Below are positions 37,205 to 45,802 of a stretch of DNA of 64,000 nt, in pieces. A model generated the notes under the pieces. The model made no database searches, had not been told where the DNA came from, and saw only the letters and a list, made by a program, of their open reading frames with translations. Numbering within the stretch: the first letter of the stretch is position 1; each line of letters begins with the position of its first letter. Made by a program: the position numbers and the translations under genes. Source of the DNA: Pseudoleptotrichia goodfellowii (GTDB lineage: Bacteria > Fusobacteriota > Fusobacteriia > Fusobacteriales > Leptotrichiaceae); NCBI RefSeq assembly GCF_007990505.1, contig NZ_AP019822.1, positions 372,001 through 436,000 of the forward strand, written 5' to 3'.

Positions 37205-38923
37205 ATGGAATTTATGGAAAAGTATGAATACTGGTTAAATTCAGATTCTGTTGATGAAAAAGACAAAGAGGAATTGAAAAGTCTAAAGGACGATCCGAAA
37301 GAAATAGAAGACAGATTTTTTAAGGATTTGAGCTTCGGTACAGGAGGAATAAGAGGAGTAAGGGGAATAGGAACAAACAGAATCAACAAATATGTTATAA
37401 GAAAAGCGACTCAGGGGCTTGCAAATTATATGCTTAAATATAACAAAAAAGAAGCTGAAGAAAAAGGTGTTATAATAGCTCATGACTGTAGAATAGGTTC
37501 GAGAGAATATGCTTTAAATACTGCAAGAGTAATGGCTGCAAACGGTATAAAAGCGTATATTTATTCCGATTTACGTTCCACTCCGGAATTGTCTTTCGGT
37601 GTCAGATATAAAGGCTGCCTTGCAGGAATAGTAGTTACTGCGAGTCATAATCCTCCTGAATACAATGGATATAAAGTTTACTGGAGTGATGGAGGTCAAA
37701 TCGTAGCACCTGAAGTAACAGGAATATTAGAAGAAGTAAATAAAATTAAAACTTTGGAAGAAATAAAAGTCATGTGTGAAAAAGAAGCACGGGAAAAAGG
37801 ACTTATAATAGAACTTGACGGGAAAATAGATGATGATTACCTTTCTGAAATAAAAAAACAGACTTTAAAAACGAATATTCCGGGAAAAGAAAACTTTAAA
37901 ATAGTTTATACGCCTTTGCATGGTACAGGCGGAAGACCAATGAAAAGAATATTGTCCGATTTCGGGTACAGTTTTGAAGTAGTAAAAGAGCAGATAGAGC
38001 CTGATGGGAATTTTCCTACGGTAGTATATGCCAATCCTGAAGAAGTGGCAGCATTTAAACTTGGAGTAAAATTAGCCGATGAAATAGGAGCAAAACTTGT
38101 AATGGCTAATGATCCTGATGCCGACAGAATAGGGATAGCGGTAAAAGACGACAGCGATAACTGGTATTATCCTAACGGAAACCAAATGGGACTGTTATTA
38201 CTTCAATATTTGTTAAATAATAAAAAAGATATCCCTGCAAATGCAAAAGTAATAACTACAATAGTATCGACCCCTATGATAGATGTTGTGGCACCTGCGA
38301 AAAATGTAGGTGTTATGAAAACATTGACAGGATTTAAATACATAGGGGAAAAAATAAGAGAATTTGAAACAGGAAAACTTGACGGAAGCTATTTATTCGG
38401 ATTTGAGGAAAGTTACGGATATTTAATAGGAACTCATGCCAGAGATAAAGATGCGTTGGTAACATCAATGGTAATAGCTGAAATGGCTGCATATTATAAT
38501 TCGATTGGAAGTTCAATATATAAAGAATTGCAAAAATTGTACAAAGAATTCGGATATTATCTTGAGGGAATAAAATCGGTAACATTAAAAGGAAAAGACG
38601 GAATAGAAAAAATGACGGCATTAATGTCGGATTTAAGGGAAAACATAAAAGATACGCTGATAGGAAAGAAAATAAAAATCAAAAGAGATTTCGATTCGCA
38701 TAAAGAGTATAATTTGGAAACGGGAGAAGAAAAAGAAATCAAACTTCCGAAAGAAAATGTATTGCAGTTTGTGTTGGAAGACAATACATATATCACTGCA
38801 AGACCTTCGGGAACAGAGCCTAAAATTAAATTTTATTTCAGTGTGAATGCCGATTCCGATGAAAAAGTAAAAGAAAAACTTGAAAATACAATGGAAGAAT
38901 TTTTGAAAATTTTGAAATTATAA
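37205..38923 (+). CDS. pgcA: Alpha-D-phosphoglucomutase (PgcA-type phosphohexomutase)
   Basis: A 572-residue protein of the four-domain mutase family. Motifs: FGTGGIRG near residue 45, active phosphoserine TASHNPPEYNGYK (Ser about 146), metal loop DPDADRIGIA (about 303), sugar loop GFEESYGYL (about 400) and phosphate-binding RPSGTEPKIKFY (about 535). It interconverts glucose 1-phosphate and glucose 6-phosphate. Start ATG follows GGGAGG. Length and the DPDADR loop fit the Bacillus PgcA group rather than GlmM. Confidence 0.93.
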   Translation: MEFMEKYEYWLNSDSVDEKDKEELKSLKDDPKEIEDRFFKDLSFGTGGIRGVRGIGTNRINKYVIRKATQGLANYMLKYNKKEAEEKGVIIAHDCRIGSREYALNTARVMAANGIKAYIYSDLRSTPELSFGVRYKGCLAGIVVTASHNPPEYNGYKVYWSDGGQIVAPEVTGILEEVNKIKTLEEIKVMCEKEAREKGLIIELDGKIDDDYLSEIKKQTLKTNIPGKENFKIVYTPLHGTGGRPMKRILSDFGYSFEVVKEQIEPDGNFPTVVYANPEEVAAFKLGVKLADEIGAKLVMANDPDADRIGIAVKDDSDNWYYPNGNQMGLLLLQYLLNNKKDIPANAKVITTIVSTPMIDVVAPAKNVGVMKTLTGFKYIGEKIREFETGKLDGSYLFGFEESYGYLIGTHARDKDALVTSMVIAEMAAYYNSIGSSIYKELQKLYKEFGYYLEGIKSVTLKGKDGIEKMTALMSDLRENIKDTLIGKKIKIKRDFDSHKEYNLETGEEKEIKLPKENVLQFVLEDNTYITARPSGTEPKIKFYFSVNADSDEKVKEKLENTMEEFLKILKL

Positions 38924-38961
38924 AAAAGTTTTAGACAAATAATGAAAGCAAGAATAAGGAG

Positions 38962-40137
38962 ATGAACAGTACAGAAAATAATAAGAACTTGGAAAATGTA
39001 AATGGATTGTATATAAAAGAGAGTATGAAAATAAAGGGCTCCTGTAACAAAAAAGAACCGGATGCACTTTATCTTCATATTCCTTTCTGCGAAAAAAAAT
39101 GTGAATATTGTGACTTTTGCACATTTATCAATATGAGCCGTGAGTATGAAAGGTATACGAAAGCACTGATAAAAGAACTTAAAATGTATCCCGAATATGA
39201 ATACGACACTGTTTATTTCGGAGGAGGAACTCCTTCGTTACTTCCTGTGGAAATGACAGCCGAAATAATGAGTAATATTCGATACAAAGAAAATTCCGAA
39301 ATAACATTGGAACTGAATCCTAACGACATGACGGCAGAAAAACTTAAAGGATTGAGAAAAACAGGTATAAACAGACTCAGTATAGGAATACAGAGCTTTC
39401 AAAATCACGTGCTGAAATTTATCGGTAGACTGCATAGCGGAGAAGATGCCGTAAGAGTTTTTCGTGATGCGAGAAAAGCTGGATTTGAAAATATTTCAAT
39501 TGATTTGATGTTCGGTATTCCTAATCAGAGTTTTGAGGATTTAAAAAAAGATTTGGAGAATATACTGCTCCTTTCTCCTGACAATATATCTATTTATTCG
39601 CTGATATGGGAAGAAGGGACAGTATTCTGGAGCAAACTGAAAAAAGGAATATTATCCGAAATGGATCAGGATTTGGAAGCTGAAATGTACGAAGAAATAA
39701 TAGATTTTCTGAAAAAAAATGGCTACAATCATTATGAAATATCAAATTTTTCCAAAAAAGGAAGAGGCGGTATTCATAATCTTAAATATTGGAGAAATAA
39801 AGAGTTTATAGGAGTTGGACTTAGTGCGGCAACTTACTTTAAAGGACGAAGATATTCCAATGTGAGAACTTTCAATAAATATTATAAATCTCTTGAGGAA
39901 AATGCACTTCCCATAGATGAAAAAAGTATTGAAATAATAGACGAAAAGGAAAAAGAAAAACTTAAAAATATGCTCGGATTAAGACTGACAGAAGAGGGAA
40001 TAAAATACTTTCAAAATGAAAAAGTCGAAAGCCTTTTGGAAAGAGGACTGCTCGAAAGGTTTGACAGCGGGAAAAGAATGAGACTCACAAGAAAAGGTAT
40101 TTTACTTGCAAATGAAGTATTTGTCGAATTTATTTAA
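38962..40137 (+). CDS. hemW: HemW-like radical SAM haem chaperone
   Basis: A 391-residue protein. The radical SAM cluster motif is HIPFCEKKCEYCDF (CxxxCxxC), with YFGGGTPSLLP following. Further HemW marks: ELNPNDMTAEKL, RLSIGIQSFQ, ISIDLMFGIPNQS and HYEISNFSKKG. Formerly called oxygen-independent coproporphyrinogen oxidase; HemW binds haem and hands it on. Start is uncertain: ATG 38962 has AAGGAG directly adjacent, and ATG 39025 is an alternative that fits usual N-terminal length. It forms a run with yggS and sepF. Confidence 0.9.
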   Translation: MNSTENNKNLENVNGLYIKESMKIKGSCNKKEPDALYLHIPFCEKKCEYCDFCTFINMSREYERYTKALIKELKMYPEYEYDTVYFGGGTPSLLPVEMTAEIMSNIRYKENSEITLELNPNDMTAEKLKGLRKTGINRLSIGIQSFQNHVLKFIGRLHSGEDAVRVFRDARKAGFENISIDLMFGIPNQSFEDLKKDLENILLLSPDNISIYSLIWEEGTVFWSKLKKGILSEMDQDLEAEMYEEIIDFLKKNGYNHYEISNFSKKGRGGIHNLKYWRNKEFIGVGLSAATYFKGRRYSNVRTFNKYYKSLEENALPIDEKSIEIIDEKEKEKLKNMLGLRLTEEGIKYFQNEKVESLLERGLLERFDSGKRMRLTRKGILLANEVFVEFI

Positions 40138-40160
40138 AATTTACAATTTAAGGAGTAAAA

Positions 40161-40844
40161 ATGGAACTTACCCGGGAAAAAATACATCAAAATTATGAAA
40201 AAATAAAGGAAGATATAAAAAAATATTCTCCTTATCCTGAAAAAGTAAAAATATTATTTGTAACAAAATATTTTAATTTTGAAGAACAGAAAAAAATTAT
40301 AGATATGGGATATAATTATTTTGGAGAAAACAAAGCCCAAGTTTACAGAGATAAAGTGAAAAATTATTCTGAAGATAAATATAAAAATTTGAAATGGGAT
40401 TTTATCGGGAGGTTGCAAAAAAATAAAATAAAGTATATAATAAAAAATGTAAATTTGATACATTCAATAGATTCTTATGAACTTTTGGAAGAAATAAATA
40501 AAAAAGCCGCTGAAAATAACAGAATTGTAAACGGTTTAATACAAATAAATATTTCAAAAGAAGAGTCGAAAACAGGAGTTTATGTCGAAAGTTTTGAAAA
40601 AGAGTATGAAAAATATTTTTCTATGGATAACGTAAAAATAAAAGGATTTATGACAATGGCTCCTTTGGAAGCTGAGAGTCATGAAATAAAGGAATATTTT
40701 TTTAATATGCTGAGGTTAAAAGAGAAATATGAAAAAAAATACGATTATTTAGATGAACTTTCTATGGGAATGTCCAATGATTATATAGAAGCACTGGAGA
40801 GCGGATCAACTATAATCAGAATAGGAAGTAAATTGTTTAAATAA
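40161..40844 (+). CDS. PLP homeostasis protein (YggS/PROSC family)
   Basis: A 227-residue protein with the PLP-binding Lys in ILFVTKYFNFEEQ (residue about 36), the FGENKAQVYRDK strand, LKWDFIGRLQKNK, IHSIDS and the phosphate-binding MGMSNDYIEALESGSTIIRIGS. Family proteins bind pyridoxal phosphate and buffer vitamin B6 and amino-acid pools; no enzyme activity is known. Start ATG follows AAGGAG. The neighbour sepF is a common partner of this gene in Firmicutes and here. Confidence 0.93.
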   Translation: MELTREKIHQNYEKIKEDIKKYSPYPEKVKILFVTKYFNFEEQKKIIDMGYNYFGENKAQVYRDKVKNYSEDKYKNLKWDFIGRLQKNKIKYIIKNVNLIHSIDSYELLEEINKKAAENNRIVNGLIQINISKEESKTGVYVESFEKEYEKYFSMDNVKIKGFMTMAPLEAESHEIKEYFFNMLRLKEKYEKKYDYLDELSMGMSNDYIEALESGSTIIRIGSKLFK

Positions 40845-40862
40845 AAACAGGAGGTTATTAAT

Positions 40863-41348
40863 TTGAAATTAGGAAAGAAATTTTTGGAATTTTTCGGAGA
40901 TGTGGATGAAGAAGAAGTAATAGAAGAAGAGGAAGTTGTCGTTAAGCCTAAACCTCAGGTCAAAACTCACACTGTCAATGAAAGTGAGCAGCAACCTGAA
41001 GAGAAAGAAAAAAGAGTAATGAGCATTTTCGGTGGAGGAAAGAAGGAGGAAATCGGGAAAATGAAAGTAAGTTATGTTTCGATAATAAGACCAAAAACAT
41101 TTGAAGACTCAAGGCTGATAGCTGATTCTATAAAAGAAAAAAAAGTGGTTACATTCAGTTTGGAATTTTTGGAATTTGAAGTAGGACAAAGAGTTATAGA
41201 TTTTGTAAGTGGAGCTGCTTATGCAATGGATGCCCATTTATCAAAAGTTACCGATAAAGTTCTTACGTCTATTCCTAACGGAGTGGGATATGAAGATATA
41301 GACACTTCTTTGGAAGAAGAAAGAAAGAGAAATTCCGATTTGCTTTAA
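40863..41348 (+). CDS. sepF: Cell-division protein SepF
   Basis: A 161-residue protein starting at TTG 40863 behind AGGAGG. The N-terminal amphipathic helix (KLGKKFLEFFG) would bind membrane; residues 15-65 are an acidic, Pro-containing linker; residues 70-155 are the SepF core (IIRPKTFEDSRLIADSIKEKKVVTF; RVIDFVSGAAYAMDAHL). SepF anchors and bundles FtsZ filaments. Its presence in a diderm fermenter, coupled to yggS, is notable since many diderms use FtsA/ZipA. A terminator follows. Confidence 0.93.
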   Translation: MKLGKKFLEFFGDVDEEEVIEEEEVVVKPKPQVKTHTVNESEQQPEEKEKRVMSIFGGGKKEEIGKMKVSYVSIIRPKTFEDSRLIADSIKEKKVVTFSLEFLEFEVGQRVIDFVSGAAYAMDAHLSKVTDKVLTSIPNGVGYEDIDTSLEEERKRNSDLL

Positions 41349-41374
41349 AATACGGTATTTATTTAAAACAATAT

Positions 41375-41430
41375 AAAAATATACCTTTTGACTATTCTTA
41401 CTGTAAAAATAGTTTTAAGGTATATTTTTA
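41375..41430. terminator. Bidirectional terminator between sepF and the DMT gene
   Basis: Inverted repeat AAAATATACCTT / AAGGTATATTTTT around a 30-nt loop with a further small hairpin; it supplies T-runs on both strands. Confidence 0.8.
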
Positions 41431-41442
41431 TTTTACTTTATA

Positions 41443-42408
41443 CTATATCTCGGAATCTCCGACTTTATCTATATTTTTAAATTCTTTGTCCACTTTGGAA
41501 AGATTCAGATATAGAATAGAACCTACCAAAATCATAGCCGATACAAACTGTACAGGAGAGAGAAATCTTTTTAATATTACCGCTTCGGCAAAGACCGAAG
41601 TTAAAGGGTATGCCAGTTCGCAGAATGTAGCGATAGATGCAGGAATGTTTTTTAATCCGTTGTAGTAAATAAATATTGCACAAAGTCCATATACGGCGAT
41701 AAAAAGTGCCAATGACATTAGACTTTTATTTCCTGTAAATGTAATTATACTTTTTTCGGTATTTCCGGAAAAGAGAATAAAAACAAGCATTATTACAGTA
41801 GTAAAGAAAAATCTGTAAAATGTACTTGTTAAAAAAGAAAACTTTCCTACAATTTTTTTCCCGAAAACAGTTGAACTTCCGAAAGAAAAAGCTGCAAGGA
41901 GGGAATACATGGCTGCCAAAAGATTATTTTTAGGCAAAAGTGTAGGACTCTTGAACTCGAAAGTAAGTAAATAAATCGAAATCATGCAAATAATCGCAAC
42001 TATATAAAATTTTTTTGAAGGTCTTTCTTTTAAAATAAGGAAAGCCAGAATTACAGCAAATATAGGCTGAGATTTCTGAATCAGAATAACTATACTGAAT
42101 TTACTGTATTCACTTAGTTGTAAGGCTTTTACTATGGATAAAGTTCCTATGCTTCCGCCGAATAGAGCAATAAGCAGAAAAAATATATAGTCATTTTTAG
42201 TAAATTCTTTTAACATTTTATATTGTTTTGTAAAAAGTACCGATAAAATAAGTGTAGGTATCGCATGAGCAATAAATACGATAAAATTCACATCATAAAA
42301 ATGGAATTTTGAAAAATACGAAGGTGTAAGTAAAACCCCGTCAAGTCCCCACATAATAGCAGCGATAACTATTAAAAATCCTCCTAAAATTAAATTGTTT
42401 TTTTTCAT
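41443..42408 (-). CDS. DMT-superfamily (EamA) permease
   Basis: A 321-residue protein with ten hydrophobic segments in two EamA repeats, the first starting LILGGFLIVIAAIMWGLDGVL and the second with LLAAMYSLLAAFSFGSSTVFGKK. Typical end ELAYPLTSVFAEAVILKRFLSPVQFVSAMILVGSILYL. These carriers export amino acids, nucleotide sugars or other small metabolites across the inner membrane; the substrate is not deducible. The start has AAAGGA before ATG. It is divergent from rseP. Confidence 0.9.
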   Translation of the reverse strand: MKKNNLILGGFLIVIAAIMWGLDGVLLTPSYFSKFHFYDVNFIVFIAHAIPTLILSVLFTKQYKMLKEFTKNDYIFFLLIALFGGSIGTLSIVKALQLSEYSKFSIVILIQKSQPIFAVILAFLILKERPSKKFYIVAIICMISIYLLTFEFKSPTLLPKNNLLAAMYSLLAAFSFGSSTVFGKKIVGKFSFLTSTFYRFFFTTVIMLVFILFSGNTEKSIITFTGNKSLMSLALFIAVYGLCAIFIYYNGLKNIPASIATFCELAYPLTSVFAEAVILKRFLSPVQFVSAMILVGSILYLNLSKVDKEFKNIDKVGDSEI

Positions 42409-42455
42409 TTTAATCCTTTCTTTGTTACTTTTGTTTGTAATTCAATATTGACGTA

Positions 42456-42464
42456 TGATATAAT
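42456..42464 (+). promoter_or_regulatory. Extended -10 promoter of the rseP gene
   Basis: TGATATAAT (TGn plus TATAAT) with no good -35 at the right distance; about 50 nt before the start. Confidence 0.45.
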
Positions 42465-42515
42465 AAACAAAGTATAGCACAAAAAAGAAGATTTTAAAAT
42501 AATGAGAGGAAAAAA

Positions 42516-43556
42516 ATGAGTATAATTTTTACGATAATAATATTGGGAATAATAATATTTTTGCATGAATTGGGACATTTTATGACAGCAAAATATTATA
42601 AAATGCCCGTTCTGGAATTTGCTATAGGAATGGGACCAAAAGTATTTTCAAAAAAAATAAATGAAACTGCTTATTCTATAAGACTGCTTCCTTTGGGAGG
42701 TTTTGTAAATATAGGAGGCATGCAGCCTGAAGATGATCCTGAAAAGCAAGTAAAGGACGGCTTTTACACAAAGTCACCGTTCAGCAGATTTGTCGTACTG
42801 ATAGCCGGAATAATGATGAACTTTATATCGTCGATAATAGCTATATTTATTATGCTTTCTGTTACGGGAGGAGTTCCTGCGGGATATATCAAGCCTATAG
42901 TAGGATCTGTCAATGAAAACTCTGCTGCAAAGAATGTGTTGCAGGTAAATGACAGAATTACGGAAATAAACGGTAAAAAAATAAAAAACTGGGAAGATTT
43001 GGCTAATGCGATATATAAAATAAATGAAAAAGGTTATAATGGAGAAAATATTTCTTTAAAAATAATGAGAGATAATAAAGAGATAAATACAGATATTAAA
43101 CTCACTTATAGTGAGGAATTGAAAATAAATGCCCTCGGTATAGTAGCAGCACAGGCTAAAATTTCGTTTTTCCAAAAGATTTCGGCGTCTTTCTATACTT
43201 TCGGGAACTATTTTAAAGTTATGGCAGACGGGCTTAAAATGCTTATTACCGGGAAAGTGTCCGTGAAAGAAGTTACAGGACCTGTAGGACTTCCCAAATA
43301 TGTGGGACAGGCTTATAAAGACGGAGGAGGAATAGGATTATTGAATATCTTTATTCTGCTTTCGATTAATATAGGATTGATGAATCTGCTCCCGATACCT
43401 GCTCTTGACGGAGGAAGACTGTTGTTTGTAATACCTGAATTTTTCGGAATAAAAGTGAATAAAAAAATCGAAGAAAGAATACATATGATCGGAATGTTGT
43501 TGTTGCTGGGATTAATGGTATTTATTGTGTTTAACGATGTGATGAAATATTTTTAG
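42516..43556 (+). CDS. rseP: Site-2 intramembrane zinc metalloprotease RseP
   Basis: A 346-residue membrane protein. Zinc motif FLHELGHFMTAKY in the first membrane helix (residues about 15-27), GGFVNIGG loop, MMNFISSIIAIFIML helix, one PDZ domain (residues about 125-210: GSVNENSAAKNVLQVNDRITEINGKK) and the third zinc ligand in LLPIPALDGGRLLF (LDG). It cuts membrane-bound anti-sigma factors or signal peptides. Start ATG follows GAGAGG. It is alone between terminators. One PDZ rather than the two of E. coli. Confidence 0.94.
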   Translation: MSIIFTIIILGIIIFLHELGHFMTAKYYKMPVLEFAIGMGPKVFSKKINETAYSIRLLPLGGFVNIGGMQPEDDPEKQVKDGFYTKSPFSRFVVLIAGIMMNFISSIIAIFIMLSVTGGVPAGYIKPIVGSVNENSAAKNVLQVNDRITEINGKKIKNWEDLANAIYKINEKGYNGENISLKIMRDNKEINTDIKLTYSEELKINALGIVAAQAKISFFQKISASFYTFGNYFKVMADGLKMLITGKVSVKEVTGPVGLPKYVGQAYKDGGGIGLLNIFILLSINIGLMNLLPIPALDGGRLLFVIPEFFGIKVNKKIEERIHMIGMLLLLGLMVFIVFNDVMKYF

Positions 43557-43578
43557 AAAAATAATGAGCTATAAAAAA

Positions 43579-43611
43579 GAAACTGTTTTAAATTTTAAGA
43601 CAGTTTTTTTG
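43579..43611 (+). terminator. Terminator of rseP
   Basis: Stem AAACTGT / ACAGTTT with a 13-nt loop and a T-run. Confidence 0.85.
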
Positions 43612-43677
43612 TTTTAAAAATAAAAAAATAAGATTTTTTAGTTTTTATAAATATAATATTTACAAAATTGTAAAAAC

Positions 43678-43727
43678 AAATAGCTGTAAAAATAGAAAAA
43701 TCTATTAACACAGCTATTTTTAGTTTT
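43678..43727 (-). terminator. Terminator of the META-domain genes
   Basis: 10-bp inverted repeat AAATAGCTGT / ACAGCTATTT with an inner AAAATAGA/TCTATT hairpin, T-rich on both sides, just beyond the stop at 43745. Confidence 0.75.
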
Positions 43728-43744
43728 TTAGAAATTTGTAAAAT

Positions 43745-44203
43745 TTATTTTTTCGTAAATTTCAAAGTATCGGTATTACTTTTTAAAATTAAAGTATTTT
43801 CGTCGGGTAATTCGACTTTATTAACTTTATCCAGTATGTTGAAATATTTGTATTCAAGATCCATAAATTCTTTAGGACCTCCCATTCTTGTAGCCCCTAT
43901 ACCTCCGAAATTGATATTGTCGTCATTTATTTTGTATGAAGAAAAATATCCGTTTACAACAGAACGCCCGTTCATTCCGTTATCTTTAAATTCTATAGTA
44001 ATAACAGGTTTTGATGAATAGGCAACTCCGAAATCGGGTTCTTGTCCGTTTATTTCAGTTAATTCCCATGAAGTATTTAATAATTTAGCTGCGATATCGG
44101 TTTTTACTTTGCCGGGTTTATTGTTTTGAGAAGCAGTATTAGCTGTTGTGCAGGCAAATATAAACAGAATACTGATTAAACTTAAAATAATTTTTGTTTT
44201 CAT
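43745..44203 (-). CDS. META-domain lipoprotein (HslJ-like)
   Basis: A 152-residue protein with lipoprotein signal (MKTKIILSLISILFIFACTT; Cys at residue 18) and a META domain: LLNTSWELTEINGQ, MNGRSVVNGYFSSYKINDDNINFGG, ILKSNTDTLKFTKK. HslJ-type proteins sit in the outer envelope and contribute to novobiocin or stress tolerance in E. coli; the molecular role is not settled. Start ATG follows AAAGGAGTA. It is 22 nt downstream of a second META-domain gene, its apparent paralogue. Confidence 0.85.
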   Translation of the reverse strand: MKTKIILSLISILFIFACTTANTASQNNKPGKVKTDIAAKLLNTSWELTEINGQEPDFGVAYSSKPVITIEFKDNGMNGRSVVNGYFSSYKINDDNINFGGIGATRMGGPKEFMDLEYKYFNILDKVNKVELPDENTLILKSNTDTLKFTKK

Positions 44204-44225
44204 AATTTATTACTCCTTTCGGTAC

Positions 44226-44798
44226 TTATTGAACTCTTTGGAATATTAATAAATCTTTTCCTGCTCTTAAAGTAAGTATATTTCCTGAAACACTGATTGA
44301 AGAAACTCTTCCTAAAAGGTTCAGGTACTCTGTTTCGAGCTCTGTCGATCCGTCGTAAACAGCCGAGTTTCCGAATAAACTTATAGAAATACTGTTTCCG
44401 TTCAGCTTATAGTTGCCGAAATATCCGTTATCTCCTGTAACTCCGTTCATTCCGCCGTTGGAAGATAAGTAAAGAGTAATGATTTCTTTTTTATCCTGTT
44501 CATCTTCACTTGAAGCTAAGTCTTTATCGGAAATTTTTGTCAATCTCCATAAAATATTTGCAACTTCTTTTTTCTTGAATGTTGCAGAAGATTTAGCTTT
44601 TTTGCTTTCTTTAGTAGTAACACTTGTTGTTACAGGTTTTACAATAGGTTCAGTCGCTTCTTCACTGTTTTCAATTTTAGTTTCCGTATTATTAACAGTA
44701 GTTTCAGTTTCAGCCGGAGTTTCATTATCTGAAAAAGAGTAAGCGGAAATTAACAGCATTAGTGCTGTAATAAGAAATTTGTTTATTTTCATTTTCAT
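44226..44798 (-). CDS. Exported META-domain protein with Thr/Glu-rich linker
   Basis: A 190-residue protein. The N-terminus (KINKFLITALMLLISAYSFSD) is a signal peptide without lipobox Cys. Residues about 25-75 are a Thr/Glu/Lys linker. The C-terminal META domain reads VANILWRLTKISDKD ... GGMNGVTGDNGYFGNYKLNGNSISI ... GNILTLRAGKDLLIFQRV. It differs from its neighbour in being soluble-exported. Both META proteins together suggest a shared envelope role. The start follows GAAAGGATT. Confidence 0.8.
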   Translation of the reverse strand: MKMKINKFLITALMLLISAYSFSDNETPAETETTVNNTETKIENSEEATEPIVKPVTTSVTTKESKKAKSSATFKKKEVANILWRLTKISDKDLASSEDEQDKKEIITLYLSSNGGMNGVTGDNGYFGNYKLNGNSISISLFGNSAVYDGSTELETEYLNLLGRVSSISVSGNILTLRAGKDLLIFQRVQ

Positions 44799-44909
44799 TT
44801 GGGTAAAATCCTTTCAAATTTTTAATAATACAATATAATATCACAGAAAAGTTTGAAAAGTCTTTATTTTGAAAAAATATAAAAATTATAATAAGCTTTT
44901 CAAAAAAAT

Positions 44910-44948
44910 AATCTTTACAATGTAAAGATTGTGTGTTATAATCTTTAC
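44910..44948 (+). promoter_or_regulatory. TetR operator overlapping a strong promoter
   Basis: Palindrome AATCTTTACA-A-TGTAAAGATT (44910-44930) covers the -35 (TTTACA, 44914-44919). A second half-site AATCTTTAC (44940-44948) overlaps the -10 TATAAT (44937-44942). The promoter spacer is 17 nt. This is the layout expected for autorepression of the following TetR gene. Confidence 0.8.
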
Positions 44949-44975
44949 GTGATTAAGATTAAGAGGTGAATTGTA

Positions 44976-45608
44976 ATGAAGAATAAAATTAAAGAAGACA
45001 GGTATCATCATGGCGATTTGAGATATGCACTTATTGAAAAAGGGATAGAAATTATTAATCTGGAAGGAGAAAGTAACTTTTCGTTAAGAAAGGTGGCTAC
45101 GAGATGCGGAGTCAGCAATGCAGCTCCATATGCACATTTTAAAAATAAGGAAGAATTGTTGGATGCTATGCGTTTACATGTTATTGATCAATTGGCAGAA
45201 GAATTGGAAAAAGCAAAAAAAGAATATTATGGAACTCCTGATGTTTTGATGAAAATGGGAAAAAGTTATGTTCTGTTTTTTTATAAATATCCGATTTATC
45301 ATAATTTCTTATTTTCAAAAAAGAATTTAAAAATGGATTTTTCTCTTGAATTTACAGAAAAAACTGAAAATAAAGCACTTGAAATTCTAAAAAAGACAGC
45401 ACTTGATATATTTGATGAGTTGAAAGTGTCTTCTAAAATAATACAGGATAAGATTATTGCCATGTGGGCATTGGTAGAAGGATTGACAGTTATTATAACT
45501 ATGTCGGATATAAAGTATGATGAAAATTGGGACAAACGTATAGAAGAAATTTTAAATTCAGTAATGATTTTTGACGGAAATGAGAATTTATTAGAAAAAG
45601 TACAGTAA
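44976..45608 (+). CDS. TetR/AcrR-family regulator with WHG-like C-terminal domain
   Basis: A 210-residue protein. N-terminal domain: HHGDLRYALIEKGIEII, then the helix-turn-helix FSLRKVATRCGVSNAAPYAHFKNKEELLDAM (residues about 30-60). The C-terminal part (LVEGLTVIIT near 165) resembles the WHG ligand domain. It binds the palindrome found directly upstream. Start ATG follows AGAGGTG. No obvious target gene other than itself adjoins: upstream are the META genes, divergent, at 180 nt, and they may be co-regulated. Confidence 0.88.
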   Translation: MKNKIKEDRYHHGDLRYALIEKGIEIINLEGESNFSLRKVATRCGVSNAAPYAHFKNKEELLDAMRLHVIDQLAEELEKAKKEYYGTPDVLMKMGKSYVLFFYKYPIYHNFLFSKKNLKMDFSLEFTEKTENKALEILKKTALDIFDELKVSSKIIQDKIIAMWALVEGLTVIITMSDIKYDENWDKRIEEILNSVMIFDGNENLLEKVQ

Positions 45609-45719
45609 TTTATTTTCCAAATAAAAAAATTTCAACATGATATAATTCGCTGCAACTTAAAGTTTGGGCAATATTTTATCTCTAAAGTATCGAAAAATTC
45701 AAAAAATGAATTTTAATGA

Positions 45720-45748
45720 TTGACAAAACAGAAAAAAAGGAATATTAT
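45720..45748 (+). promoter_or_regulatory. Promoter of the TetR-efflux operon
   Basis: TTGACA and TATTAT with 17-nt spacing. Downstream are two inverted repeats likely to be operators. Confidence 0.75.
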
Positions 45749-45757
45749 ATATAAAAA

Positions 45758-45788
45758 TGACTTGTGGGTCACTTTTTCAGAAAAGTGA
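45758..45788 (+). promoter_or_regulatory. Operator candidates of the efflux operon
   Basis: TGACTTGTGGGTCA (TGAC/GTCA arms) immediately followed by TCACTTTT-TCAG-AAAAGTGA (8-bp perfect arms, 4-nt loop). Both lie just after the promoter and before the ribosome site of the TetR gene. Confidence 0.65.
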
Positions 45789-45802
45789 AAAAAGGAGTGG
45801 AG

